Shown: positions 26,747 to 36,508 of the stretch, one piece after another
Position numbering within the stretch: the first letter of the stretch is position 1
Layout of the letters: the number at the start of each line of letters is the position of its first letter
Assembly (NCBI GenBank): GCA_964007475.1
Contig: CAXFZM010000186.1
Span: 124,001 to 188,000, forward strand
From: Hybos culiciformis
Taxonomy: Eukaryota > Arthropoda > Insecta > Diptera > Hybotidae
Direction: 5' to 3'
Length of the DNA: 64,000 nucleotides
The notes under the pieces: model-generated
Told to the model about the DNA's origin: nothing
What the model saw: the letters and a program-made list of their open reading frames with translations, nothing else
Database searches by the model: none
Made by a program: the position numbers and the translations under genes

Positions 26747-27243
26747 TGTAACATCCGACAAAACCCCGTTGAAGTTGTTACAAAGAGGGCTGTAAAGTCT
26801 TTCATAATTAAGAATGGCTTTCTTCTGCCGACGGTTAGCAATCTCCAAAAGCATTGATGTTAGTGTAGCTGTTAGTTACTATCAGGGTAGAGAAGATATT
26901 TTCTTTGGTTTTAAAAGTTATATAAAGTAGACTGCATACTATAGCTAAATGAAGTAAACATTTAAATATGGATAGCACATGTGCAAATAGATTTATTAGA
27001 TAGAAAGAGAGAGAAGAGTTTAGGAAATATTTAAGGAAATATTAAGTAAAAAGAATTAGGAAGAGGAAATTTAAAAAAAAGGATTTCGTGATAGAAAATA
27101 AGGAGAATCATTCTAGTGATATCAATCGTGAAGTAAAGATATGCTAACAAAGGGCGTCGGCGGAAGTTGGCAAATTTCTTAATTAAATAAAATATTATTT
27201 AAATTTATAATCTAATTCTGAATATTAAAAAGTGGCTCTTACA
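26747..27243 (+). repeat. 3' LTR of the Gypsy element
   Basis: A 497-bp stretch begins TGTAACATCCGAC and ends CTCTTACA, giving a TGTAA..TTACA inverted terminus. It holds TATAAA at 26921-26926 and AATAAA at 27186-27191, in the order expected for promoter and polyadenylation signal. The matching 5' LTR is not in the window, so the boundaries come from termini and context, not from a repeat pair. Confidence 0.65.
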
Positions 27244-28149
27244 TATATTACTTTTTTTAATAAAACTCTCAATTTGTTTTAATTCGAAAAAAGTTTTTTA
27301 CCGAAATTTACCAGTTGTACTGTTAACATGATTGTTAATTTACCGGTAATAGAAAACATACGGTAATTAAGGAACTATACCTGGCCTCTATTAACCAAAA
27401 AGAAAATGTTTTGAGAGGCTTGCCTATATCAAAGAAAATAGAAGTAAGAAGGGAAATGCTGAATAAAAATAATTTTAGACAAGGATAGCATACTTTTACT
27501 TTTTTGTTTTAATTTTATTTGAAAATTGGGATTTAAACGCGTCATCGAAATATATTTTGGGATTTAAACGTGTCATCAAACTTTATTTTAAATTTTTATA
27601 ATGAATTTACAAATAAAATATGAGTGACAAATACAAATAAAAAATTTTAGTCAAAAAAAAATGTTTGTTCATTTCACTTCTTAATCCTTATATTTTCTTT
27701 GCCTATATGGAATATTTTTATATGAATACAAGAAATATTCATAGTGGAGAAAATAAATAAGGAACAAACTGCAATTTTATTTTTAGTTATTCACTTGTTT
27801 AAATGTCCAAATAGCGCCGCCAATGGCCATTTATGGAACGAAGGAGAACATATAAAATATTTATTTTCTTGAAATTTGTATGAAAATTTACGAATTGAAA
27901 TTTAATTTAAGTTATAATTAATTAGTTAATTAATAAAAATGAATAGAAAAAATATTAACGTCTGCGGAATATTATTGGCAAACAATTCTATAGGTAGAAA
28001 TATTTCCATGCATTACTTTTTCATCCAAAATAATTCAAAATCAAAAAAAGTTATTTTACACCTAACAAAAAAATGTTTACACCTAAGAAAACCCGTACAG
28101 GTGGATTGTAATTAGCGGGTCTTTGATTGAAACGATTTTTATTGTTAAG
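27244..28149. other. AT-rich intergenic stretch
   Basis: No gene is visible. A 31-bp unit starting GGGATTTAAACG is duplicated in tandem at 27528-27558 and 27559-27589 with a few differences. The rest is low-complexity A/T sequence. Confidence 0.5.
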
Positions 28150-28299
28150 TTGTGGCGAAAATCTTTTTTTTTTTTAACAACACAAACACTTAATTGAAGT
28201 GAGACAAATTGGAAAATTGACACAAATTCCAGTCCGAGGTGGGAATCGAACCCACGGCCCAACACACCGTAGGATAATGGCTACACTATAACGGCCGAC
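28150..28299 (-). mobile_element. tRNA-derived SINE
   Basis: On the minus strand 28299-28231 reads like a tRNA: an A-box-like TATAGTGTAGCCATTATC, then a perfect T-arm with GTGGGTTCGATTCCCAC as B box. The acceptor stem pairs poorly, so it is not a working tRNA. It continues into a body rich in GTGTCAATTTTCC and an 11-base A tail (T run at 28166-28176 on the plus strand). tRNA head, unrelated body and A tail together define a SINE. It lies in a Gypsy gag fragment. Confidence 0.65.
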
Positions 28300-28319
28300 A
28301 AATAACTGTTCCTATAACT

Positions 28320-28700
28320 GTTTGAATGGTTATTATTGTAACCTTCAGAATTATTATTGTTGGTATTTTTAATTTTTTGAAAATTATTTTTTAAAGGGGT
28401 GTACTAAGTAATAATTTCCTTCCACTAAGACGTCTAACGCGTCTTCAAGAGTTCCCGGATTTCTACTAAAAAGAATTGAACGTTTGGTTTCTGGTATTTT
28501 TTTTTTTAAAACTCGTAAGCCAGGTATTAATATTTTCTCTTCTTAATGCTTCAAAATTTGGATAATCTTGAATTTTATTATTTAATATTCTAAAAATACG
28601 ATTAATTTGATTATAAAAATGAATACAATTCGAAGTAAAATTAACGCCTTTTAATTCATCAAAAATTTGGATTTTTTTTCGCTAAAATTATCAATTAATA
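28320..28700 (-). pseudogene. Gypsy gag fragment (capsid region)
   Basis: Translating the minus strand gives about 110 residues with the character of a Gypsy gag capsid: IFDELKGVNF, INRIFRILN, NFEALRREN, RSILFSRNP and LEDALDVLVEGNYY. A frame break in an A run near 28395 is followed by an Asn-rich tail. It is the continuation of the gag N-terminus at 29205-29461, from which it is separated by an inserted palindromic element. The SINE interrupts its downstream end. Identification is from motif style. Confidence 0.55.
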
Positions 28701-29205
28701 GTAGATTATTGTATATGTGAACTAAATTTGTTATTAATTAAGAGTTCTGTATACACAAAAATACATTGACACGAGTCAATACTTATATCACGAGACCGAA
28801 GGTCGAGTGACATAAATTGACAAAGTGTCAATGTATTTTTGTGTTAATAACAGAACGAGTTGCATAACAAATTTTGTTTACATATCCAATATACTGTTTT
28901 AATGCGTAGAAAAGAGGTAGTTGCAAAGAGAGAATATTTTTTCTTCTCATTTTTTCTCATTTTTTTTTTTTTTGTATTTGGCTGTATTGAAATATTGTGA
29001 GAGATATTATGTTTGTTTAGGTATTACGTAATATTCAATACGAAACATCTAAATGATTTCATTATTTACGCTGATGCATCTAAATTTTTTCATTATATAC
29101 GCTGATGCATCTAAATTTTTTCATTATTTACGCAGATGGATCTAAATGATTGCATGTGTATTGACGCATATAATACTCCATTTAGTGAATTCTATAGCAC
29201 TAAAT
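28700..29205. mobile_element. Palindromic element inserted in the gag relic
   Basis: The left third (about 28705-28890) is an imperfect palindrome whose core arms are identical over 20 bp (28753-28772 and 28825-28844), beginning ACACAAAAATACATTGAC. The middle holds three copies of a 31-bp unit (29046-29138). A further copy of the palindrome arm, including the flanking TAGTAGATTA and AATTTGTTATT, lies inverted at about 30190-30275. Boundaries are inferred from where the gag reading stops and resumes. The family is not recognised. Confidence 0.4.
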
Positions 29206-29461
29206 ACAACATAACGATCCCCAACGCATTAAAATTCTTTTCACTCCTGGCCAATCATTTACGCATGATTATTTATTTCAATTATTTCCCTAGCCTTACC
29301 AGTTAGTTTTGCCAGGATTCCATTTAATAAAATTCTTTGACTTAATAAAAAAAAATAAATAAATCTTCACCTTTTTCGTTAAAAGCTGGTAATCTGTCAA
29401 TGTACTTTAATGGGTCAATGTTTCCTATCACATTACCTTGGTGCTGAAACTGGTACTTCAT
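29205..29461 (-). pseudogene. Gypsy gag N-terminal fragment
   Basis: A Met codon at 29461 starts a reading with NIDPLKYIDRLPAF, then ILLNGILAKLTGKAREIIE and, after a frameshift, GVKRILMRWGS. This is the expected beginning of a Gypsy gag, about 170 bases downstream of a tRNA-Ser primer site. At least two frame breaks show that it is decayed. It belongs with the downstream fragment at 28320-28700. Confidence 0.55.
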
Positions 29462-29631
29462 ATTGTTGTAATATCTTAGATTTAATCTTCTATTAAATCG
29501 ATAAACTTTTAAAAAAATATTATTTTATTAATTTTATTTTGATCTCCACTTTTAAAAATTTTAAAAAATATTTTTTTTTCTTTTATTGATTTTTATTTTG
29601 TTTTTTTTTTTCAACTTGTATTCTTTATTTT

Positions 29632-29649
29632 ATCCTACCGACTGCGCCA
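29632..29649 (-). other. Primer binding site for tRNA-Ser (minus-strand Gypsy relic)
   Basis: The minus strand reads TGGCGCAGTCGGTAGGAT, 18 nt complementary to the 3' end of insect tRNA-Ser (CCA plus acceptor and part of the T-arm, recalled from known tRNAs). A few bases upstream the minus strand has CTCGACA, which may be the 3' end of the 5' LTR. The gag start lies about 170 bases downstream. Confidence 0.7.
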
Positions 29650-30690
29650 GAAATATTTGTCGAGTACAAATTGAATAAAAAAAATTATTTTTGCAGAAAA
29701 ACCTTTATTTAGTTCAATATTTTAATTTTATTTTAAACAAATTATTTGACAGACAATTATTTTATTCTTAGGAAAAATTCTAGCGAAATTTAGTTTCAAA
29801 ATTATTTAACTTTTTTTTTATCTTCTTATAAACCAAAATTTTATTATAAAAAATTATTAACTTTAATTTTTAAATTAATTATTAAATTTTAAATTCACAA
29901 TTTTATTTTACTTTACTTTAAACTTTTAAACTCTTAAACTTAAAATTAAAGCAATTCACGAGATTAATTAAAAATAACCCGTTTTGTTTGAGCGAAAAAA
30001 TCAACTAAAGAACTTATCAAATTTAATTTTGCATTTAAAATTATTTTAATGTGCATGTGATCGGTAAGTTGTATTTACAATCGCAAATTTAGCTCTGTAA
30101 AGGGTATATTACATGCGTATGCGTACACATGTAAATATTGAATTAAGAAAATTTTATTTACATTCTCCGTATGGAGGTGGTGGTCAGTGGGATTTGCGTC
30201 TATGTGTTTTTGTGTATACACAACTCGTTGTAATAACAAATTTTCTTAACATGTGTTGTAATCTACTATGCTGATCTTGCGTCTGGCATTTTCTGCAATT
30301 TCGTTTTACACAGGAAACTTGTGTGGCAAAATTAGAATCATATCAAAAATTAATTTTTAGGGAATGGAATATCGTTGCGATATAACCATATAATATTTAC
30401 TAAATTTAAAAAAAAGAAAATGGAAGAAATCTCATTACATGTACTTAATTTAATAATAAAAAAAAAGTAAAATAATATTATATTGTATGTAAAACGAATA
30501 AAAAAAAATAAAAATAGAGATTTATCTTCACCTTTCTCAAATCCTCATTTTTTTCTTTCCATATTTTAATAAATGTCTTGTCTTGTCGATTTTTTGGTTG
30601 TATTGGGATAATTGAAATCACCATAAATAAATTTACATTTTGTTTTTTTCTTTGCAAAAAAAAAAAAAGAATTAATTGATTAACTAAAAC
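29650..30690. other. AT-rich stretch, probably including the LTR of the gag relic
   Basis: No ORF. If the primer site is correct, the 5' LTR of the minus-strand Gypsy relic starts at about 29655 and runs rightwards, but its outer end could not be placed. An inverted copy of the palindromic-element arm lies at about 30190-30275. Confidence 0.35.
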
Positions 30691-30991
30691 TTAAGGTGAA
30701 TTCACACATATCAAGTCACCGTCACGTACCCTGCTCGTCATTTCAGTCAAAAAAAATATTGTGCCTTGTGATTTAAACAAACTCTTTACACTCATATGGC
30801 GCCATCACCTCACCGAACCATCAGTCTCCCATCATCAACGAACCGTTAAAATTAAGTTACTTTCGAACGATTTTTGTTTTCTGACTGACTATATTTTTGA
30901 AATTGACAAGCCTAAATTTTGACGGACATTTGCAGGTGATGGACCATTGACGAAACTGTGACGTGACTGATATGTGTGCATCAATCTTTAA
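30691..30991. mobile_element. TTAA-flanked MITE (piggyBac-like)
   Basis: A 301-bp unit is bounded by TTAA at both ends. The termini form an imperfect inverted repeat centred on CACACATATCA followed by GTCAC...GTCAC, at 30703-30724 and mirrored near 30960-30980. TTAA target duplication and terminal repeats without coding capacity fit a non-autonomous piggyBac-type element. Confidence 0.65.
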
Positions 30992-31470
30992 ATCTTACAC
31001 TTTGCATAATATATACTATATCCTACTGCTATAACATGATAGACAGTGCATTAGGTGTTTTTTATTTTAATTTGAATTTTCAGTTGCTCGGGTATCTTTA
31101 TACTATAACGATTTCTAACTAAATTTTTAAAACGATTTTGACTTTTGATAATGTATATTATATTTTAATTTGTTTTAGTGGTAAAAAGAAATTGAATCAC
31201 ATACTGTTTTATTTTCCATATAATAACTAAGATGATTGAAATGCTACTAGTAATGAAGAAAGTAAATTTGGAAATTCAAAAAAAAAAAAAATAATTGACT
31301 CATGTTCTGTTCTAAATGAATTTTATTTGACCGTACAAAAATTTTAGTTAGTTGTTTGTTGCATACGTAAAAGTGAGAAGTAAACTTTTTGATCGTTTCG
31401 TATAATATTGTTAAGAGGCCCTCCTGACCCAATCTTCCTGGTCATTATGGGGAAAAAATATAAATTGTCC
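30992..31470. other. AT-rich intergenic stretch
   Basis: No gene, tRNA or recognisable repeat seen. Confidence 0.4.
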
Positions 31471-32146
31471 ATACACGGAGAAAAATAAGATCGTAACGTT
31501 TACGTCAAATAAGTTCGTTATTGAAAGTCTCGTTGAAATAACGAAAATTTAAGAAAATGTAGGTTTTGATTTAAGAAAATGTAGGTTTCACATTACAGAA
31601 AAACTAACTTTTTTAGTACTCGTTAAAAAAGTTCGTTAATCGTTAAATACGGGAAACAAAAATTTTAATCAATACAGAACTTATATTTTTTATTTTACAC
31701 ATTGCCGTAAATTTAGTTCATAGCTCAGTGGCAGAATCGGTGGATTGCAATGTTTAGGACAGTGTCTCGAAGCTACATGCATAAAAAAAATTATTAAAAA
31801 AAAAAAAAAATTAAAAAATAAATAAAAAAAATAAGAGAAACATAAATAAAAAAATTAATAAATAAAAAAAAAAAAAATAAAATAAAAAATAAATAAATAA
31901 AAAATAAAATAAAAAAAAAATTAGATAAAAAATTAAATTAATAAAAAAAAATATTTAGTCTAGTGAATTTTTTTTTGTATTTGCTGAAGAATTTGAAAGG
32001 TTTTTGGTTTTGGGGCATAACGAACTTTTTTAACGAACAACATTCTTTTTTCAACGAAATGTTCGTATGTGCAAAATCAACGAAATTTTCGTTAATTTTT
32101 ACGCATTTTTTAGTTTTCAGTAAGAGCAAATTTCTTTCTGTGTACC
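31471..32146. mobile_element. Fold-back element with tRNA-like core (GTTCGTTA family)
   Basis: The ends read TACACGGAGAAAAATAAG and, as reverse complement, TACACAGAAAGAAATTTG. Both flanks are filled with repeated AACGAA/TTCGTT units that can pair across the element. In the centre (31717-31780) is a tRNA-like A-box sequence, CATAGCTCAGTGGCAGAATC followed by TGGATTGCAATGTTTAGGAC, and then a long A-rich tract. No ORF. It shares only this core with the element at 33034-33858. Confidence 0.5.
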
Positions 32147-33033
32147 ATTTTAAGCTTTATTGAGCAAAACACTAAAATGAAATAAATTCTGCTCTTTTTT
32201 TTTTGCAAAGCAAGGCAAACTAAATGAACTTTAAGAATAAAATGTTTTTAATGTAAAAATATTATTAAAAAAAACAGTATTGTTTTTTAAATATATATAC
32301 TATATGTCTATATATCACGATTTCCATATTACATATTGTTCAATTTTGCGAATTTATTTTAAATAATACCAGATTTAATACTAAGGATTCGGAACCAACT
32401 TAAACTATTGTTGGGCTTAATTTTCCTCTACTTTCCAGAAACAATAACATTTTTGAAATCGAGTAAAAAAAAAAAAAATTTTCCTATCAAAATACGCATT
32501 ACGCACGGTGTACAAAAAAAATCAGGGTTCAAAAATAAGACTCAATTTTTTTCTTTTTTACTCTTTTCCACTCTTTCTCAATCAAAATTGTAATTTAACA
32601 AAATAGTCAATGTCACAAATATAGAATTTGTATTGAAGAAAAGTTTGTATTACTCTATAACAAGTTCTTTTCAAACATTTAAAATCATTAAATATTTGTT
32701 CGAGTTGAATTTAAAAAGCTCAATTTCAAAACAGAGTGATAGTTAACCAGTGAAGAAAATAATTTCCAAGAGTGAATAAAATACACGGTCTAAAAAAATA
32801 ATAAGAATTGAGAAGAATTTTTAAATCTTAAATAAGAATCACTTCTGAGTGAGGTATTTGTTGAAATTTTATTACTCATTAGCAACTGAGAAATAAATTA
32901 ATTTCAAACAAGAAACTCACTAAAATAATTTTTCTACTGTATTATTTTCTAAAATTTTTATTTTTATTTTTGAAAACATATTTAAAATATAGATTTTTTT
33001 TTTTTAATATTTATCAGCTTTATGTTATCTCTG
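32147..33033. other. AT-rich stretch, no gene seen
   Basis: Holds CACGGTCTAAAAA at 32784, which has a weak inverted partner (CACGGATAAAAA on the minus strand) at 37076-37087, with GAGTGA/ACTCA motifs near both. These might be decayed ends of an element enclosing the hAT gene, but no target duplication is visible. Confidence 0.3.
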
Positions 33034-33858
33034 TACTCTCTAAACCAAATTTAACTAGAATCCCTAGCTTTCATCTAGTTAAATGTTTTTAGCTGGAAAA
33101 TTCAGTTATTGAAAATAGTTTTATAGTTTCTCAAAAGCTAGATTTCTAGGTAGAAATTTACAAATTATTTATCGAAAATAGAATCTAGCTCAGATCATTA
33201 ATGTCCTAGTTATTTTCGTAAACCAGATTACAATATTGAAAATTTAAAACTAAAATCTAGTTTTAAAATAATTTTAGGCAAATTTCAAGAATTATTAAAA
33301 TCTAGTTTCTTCAAGTATTACCTATTTCTCCTTACTAGATTTCAATTATTGATACCAGATTTTTTTGCTGTCTTTGGGATTTGAACCTGCGTCCTTAGAA
33401 TTGCAAATCTGTGAAAATGTGTATACTAAATTTATAATTTTCATTTTATGTACATTTTAAATTTCAATACAGTAGCTGAGTGGTAGTGTTGGCGAATTGC
33501 AATGTTAAAGACCCAGGTTCGAATCCGGAAGAAGGTGTAAGAAGTAAAATTAGAATTTAAATAAAATTTAATAAAGAAATTGTAATAAAAAAAAAGAAAT
33601 TGTAATAAAAAAAAAAATCACAATAAAAAAAATTAATTTTTTTTTAAAAAAAAAAAGTCACTAGATTCTAGTAAAAAAAGATGTAGCTTTGGTAACTAGA
33701 ATTGCACTAGAAACCTAGTTTGGTGTTTCAACTAGAATCTAATTAAATTTTGGTAAACTTTGCAAGCTAGATTTCAAACTAGATACTAATTGCTCACAAT
33801 CTAGTTGCTCAATCTAGTTTTATGCACTAGATTCTAGTCAAATTTGTTTTAGAGAGTA
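33034..33858. mobile_element. Fold-back element with tRNA-like core (ACTAGATT family)
   Basis: Terminal inverted repeats of about 28 bp start TACTCTCTAAA and contain CAAATTT and ACTAGAATC. Many ACTAGATT/AATCTAGT copies fill both arms. The right half has a tRNA-like stretch with an A box (AGTAGCTGAGTGGTAGTG) and a B box (GGTTCGAATCC) at about 33470-33530. The left half has a mirrored, diverged copy (33375-33410), so the whole element is a large hairpin. No ORF. Confidence 0.55.
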
Positions 33859-34220
33859 TCTAAGCCAACTTAATATTGATTAAGGTAACTTAATCGAGCC
33901 TAGGAGGAGAAAAGTAAATAAAACTATATAATTAGTCAATTGAATAATTTTTTACTTCACTTTAAAATTATTATTAAACTAAAATATTACATATGTACAC
34001 TATATAATATAGATTATAAATTATACATTACATTCAACAGGTTATTGTATGTACCTTTTTTTTTAAATAAGATAAAATAAGGAATAGAAAAAACATAATT
34101 AATTATAATTCATTTTTAAAGAAGTTTAAAATAATATATTAAAATATAAATTTTTGAAAGGTATTAATAAATATTTGATATTGCAAAATTAATACTTTTA
34201 TAAAAAATAATAAATAATAT

Positions 34221-36508
34221 TTATGTTTCGAATGAATGGTTTAGTCGGACCATTAAAATATTTTCTAAAATATCATTTGAAAGTCTGTTTCTCTCATCAG
34301 ATAGTATCAATTGTAGGGCAGAAAAACAACGTTCAACTGTTACTTGAGTTGCTGGTACAGCATGAATGATTCTGGCTAAAGTTGATAATACTGGAGAGCG
34401 CTGATTGTCCAATATGTAAGAATATTAATGGTATGATCGCATACTCTTTCAGGTTTAAAATTCATTATTTCCTGGTATACCTTATCCCTTACATTTTCAA
34501 CAATATTATTTTTTTTAATCGACTGTATGGCATTAAGGTATTCAGATAAATCATCAGTTGGCTCAGTTTTATCTGAAGAGGAAGAGCTAACTGATTCAAG
34601 AGGGACTACTTTATTTTCCAACGACTGATTAATATTATACAGGTATTTCAAGTGAACTGTAGCTAAATGGTTTTCAACATCTGATAAAATAAAATTGAAT
34701 CTAGGGTCTAAATATAAGGCAGCAACTACAACATTATTTTCTAAAAGCAATTTTTCTCTTTTTTCTACGATAGTTAAAATAGTAGGTATTAAAGTGGAAT
34801 CTATTTTTTTCAAGTCTATTTTTAGGCATAACCAGTGTTTATAAAAATCACCAAGAGTCGTTGGGCTGTTTTGAAGCTGAAGAGTTGCTGTTTTAATCGG
34901 CTTGAACACTTTAAGATATTCTTCCATAAAATTCCAAACTACTTCGTCGAGAAATAATTCTCTATTGTTACTTCTGATGCAGAAGTCTTTTAGCAACAAC
35001 AACCTCTCAATCATTTCAAATGTTGTGTTCCAACGCGTTGGCACGTTTAAAATAGGTTTTTTAAGATTTTGCATTTCAATGGCACTATATATAGTTGGTT
35101 TTCTCAAAACGATTGATAGCTTGCGATATTCTGTTATTTTTAGCGACAGTTCAAAATCCTTAAGAATGTCGTTCACTACAAGATGAAGAGTATGAGCTGC
35201 ACAACGCAAACAATTAATCAAATTATTACTGTCACTAACAATCAGGTTTTTTACGTCTTCAATATCCTGATAAATTGCTTCATCACCGTCTTCATTATCA
35301 TATTCACTTACTTCTTCTAATAATTGCATTTGCAGATCGTCACGTAATAAACTTTTTGATTTAAGCATGTTTCTCCCATTATCTGATGTAATTGTGTAGA
35401 CCTGTTTTAATGAAATACCAAATTCTTTCAGGACTTCAGAAATAATTGATTTTAAGTAAACTGCTGTATGGTTTTGACTAAGTTTTTTTACTGCTAGTGT
35501 TTGTATTTTGATTTGGTTATTCATTTGATATTGAATATTAATACCTAAAATAATTAACAAAATCTAACTTTTGCAAAATTGTGATTCAGCACTTTACTTA
35601 CCTAAAAGACTTCTGCAATGTCTTGTAACGGAGTCGATTTTCAGAGATATCATTTTATTTTTAACATTTTCGGTAATATCTTGTTTTATAAGCCCGGAAA
35701 TCTCAATAATCTTAGATTTTAAGTTAGGAACATTAAGTTCTTTTTTGAATTCATTTTTATGTTTAATGCAACTGACAATTTTGTTAAATCCACTGCTATT
35801 TATTAATGATAGAGCAACTCCTCCCATCGTAGCCATTTCAACACAACCTTCCCATATTATTTGTTCTAAAATATTGATTAAAAAATGTAGAACATTAATG
35901 AAGTACACAGCCCGTTTTACAAGCCACTCTTCAGACCTCCGACGTAAACAAAAACTTTTTAACAAAACTTTTAAGAAAACATTGTTAATGGAAAACAAAA
36001 AATAATTATAGTAGGTATTTATTGGTTGAATTTTTTAATTTTCTTTATTGAAAAAAACGAATATGAAATGGAAAATAAACATTAATAAATTTTTATAAAT
36101 CAAGAATGAACACTATATTTTCATGAAAATTCTTTAAAGCACTAATCAAGAAAGTTAGTAAGATAGTTCGTATTCTGGCCTTAGTTGAAATCCATCTACT
36201 AGTTTAATCGTTTATAAGCCTTTTAGTAAAAGAAGAGATAGAAAATGAACAAATAGAATGTGTTTTTCATCTTTGACAAAAGAAAATACAAACCTTTATT
36301 TTTTTTTATTTTTTTAACTTTTGTTTCGTCAAGCATTTGGATTTTCATAAAAATTTCAAAATGCTTTTTTTCGACATGTCTTTCGACATGTCTAATTTGT
36401 AATATTATCACCCGCAAGCACCTGATTACAATCATCGATTATGTAAATTTATGAATTTTCTTTTTTTTCAAAATATTTTCTTATTTCTGTTGCCTTTTTC
36501 TTCCCCAT
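34221..36508 (-). pseudogene. hAT-family transposase gene, broken
   Basis: Reading the minus strand from a Met at 36508 gives a BED zinc-finger relic (Cys...HV...KKH near 36340-36430, damaged by a stop and a short duplication), then a middle region (35998-35594). A 57-bp intron with a GTAAGT donor (35545-35601) follows, then the RNase H-like catalytic region (35544-34376: TSDNGRNM, CAAHTLHLVV, VPTRWNTTF) and, in another frame, the C-terminal dimerisation domain (34412-34221: TVERCFSAL...ERNRLS). hAT transposases cut and paste DNA with 8-bp target duplications. At least three frame breaks make this copy inactive. It might once have mobilised the short hAT elements seen elsewhere in the window, but their ends were not matched to it. 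Confidence 0.82.

Larger units (their letters stand above)
24756..27243 (+). mobile_element. Ty3/Gypsy retrotransposon, 3' part only
   Basis: What remains is the last residues of RNase H, a complete integrase ORF, a 3' untranslated region and a 3' LTR. Gag, protease, RT and the 5' LTR are absent, and sequence left of about 24756 is unrelated. The integrase and the LTR start look little damaged, so truncation was probably a single event. Confidence 0.82.

Noticed and set aside
28231..28299. A tRNA gene on the minus strand
   Set aside because: The T-arm is perfect, but the acceptor stem pairs badly and the sequence runs into a SINE-like body and A tail.
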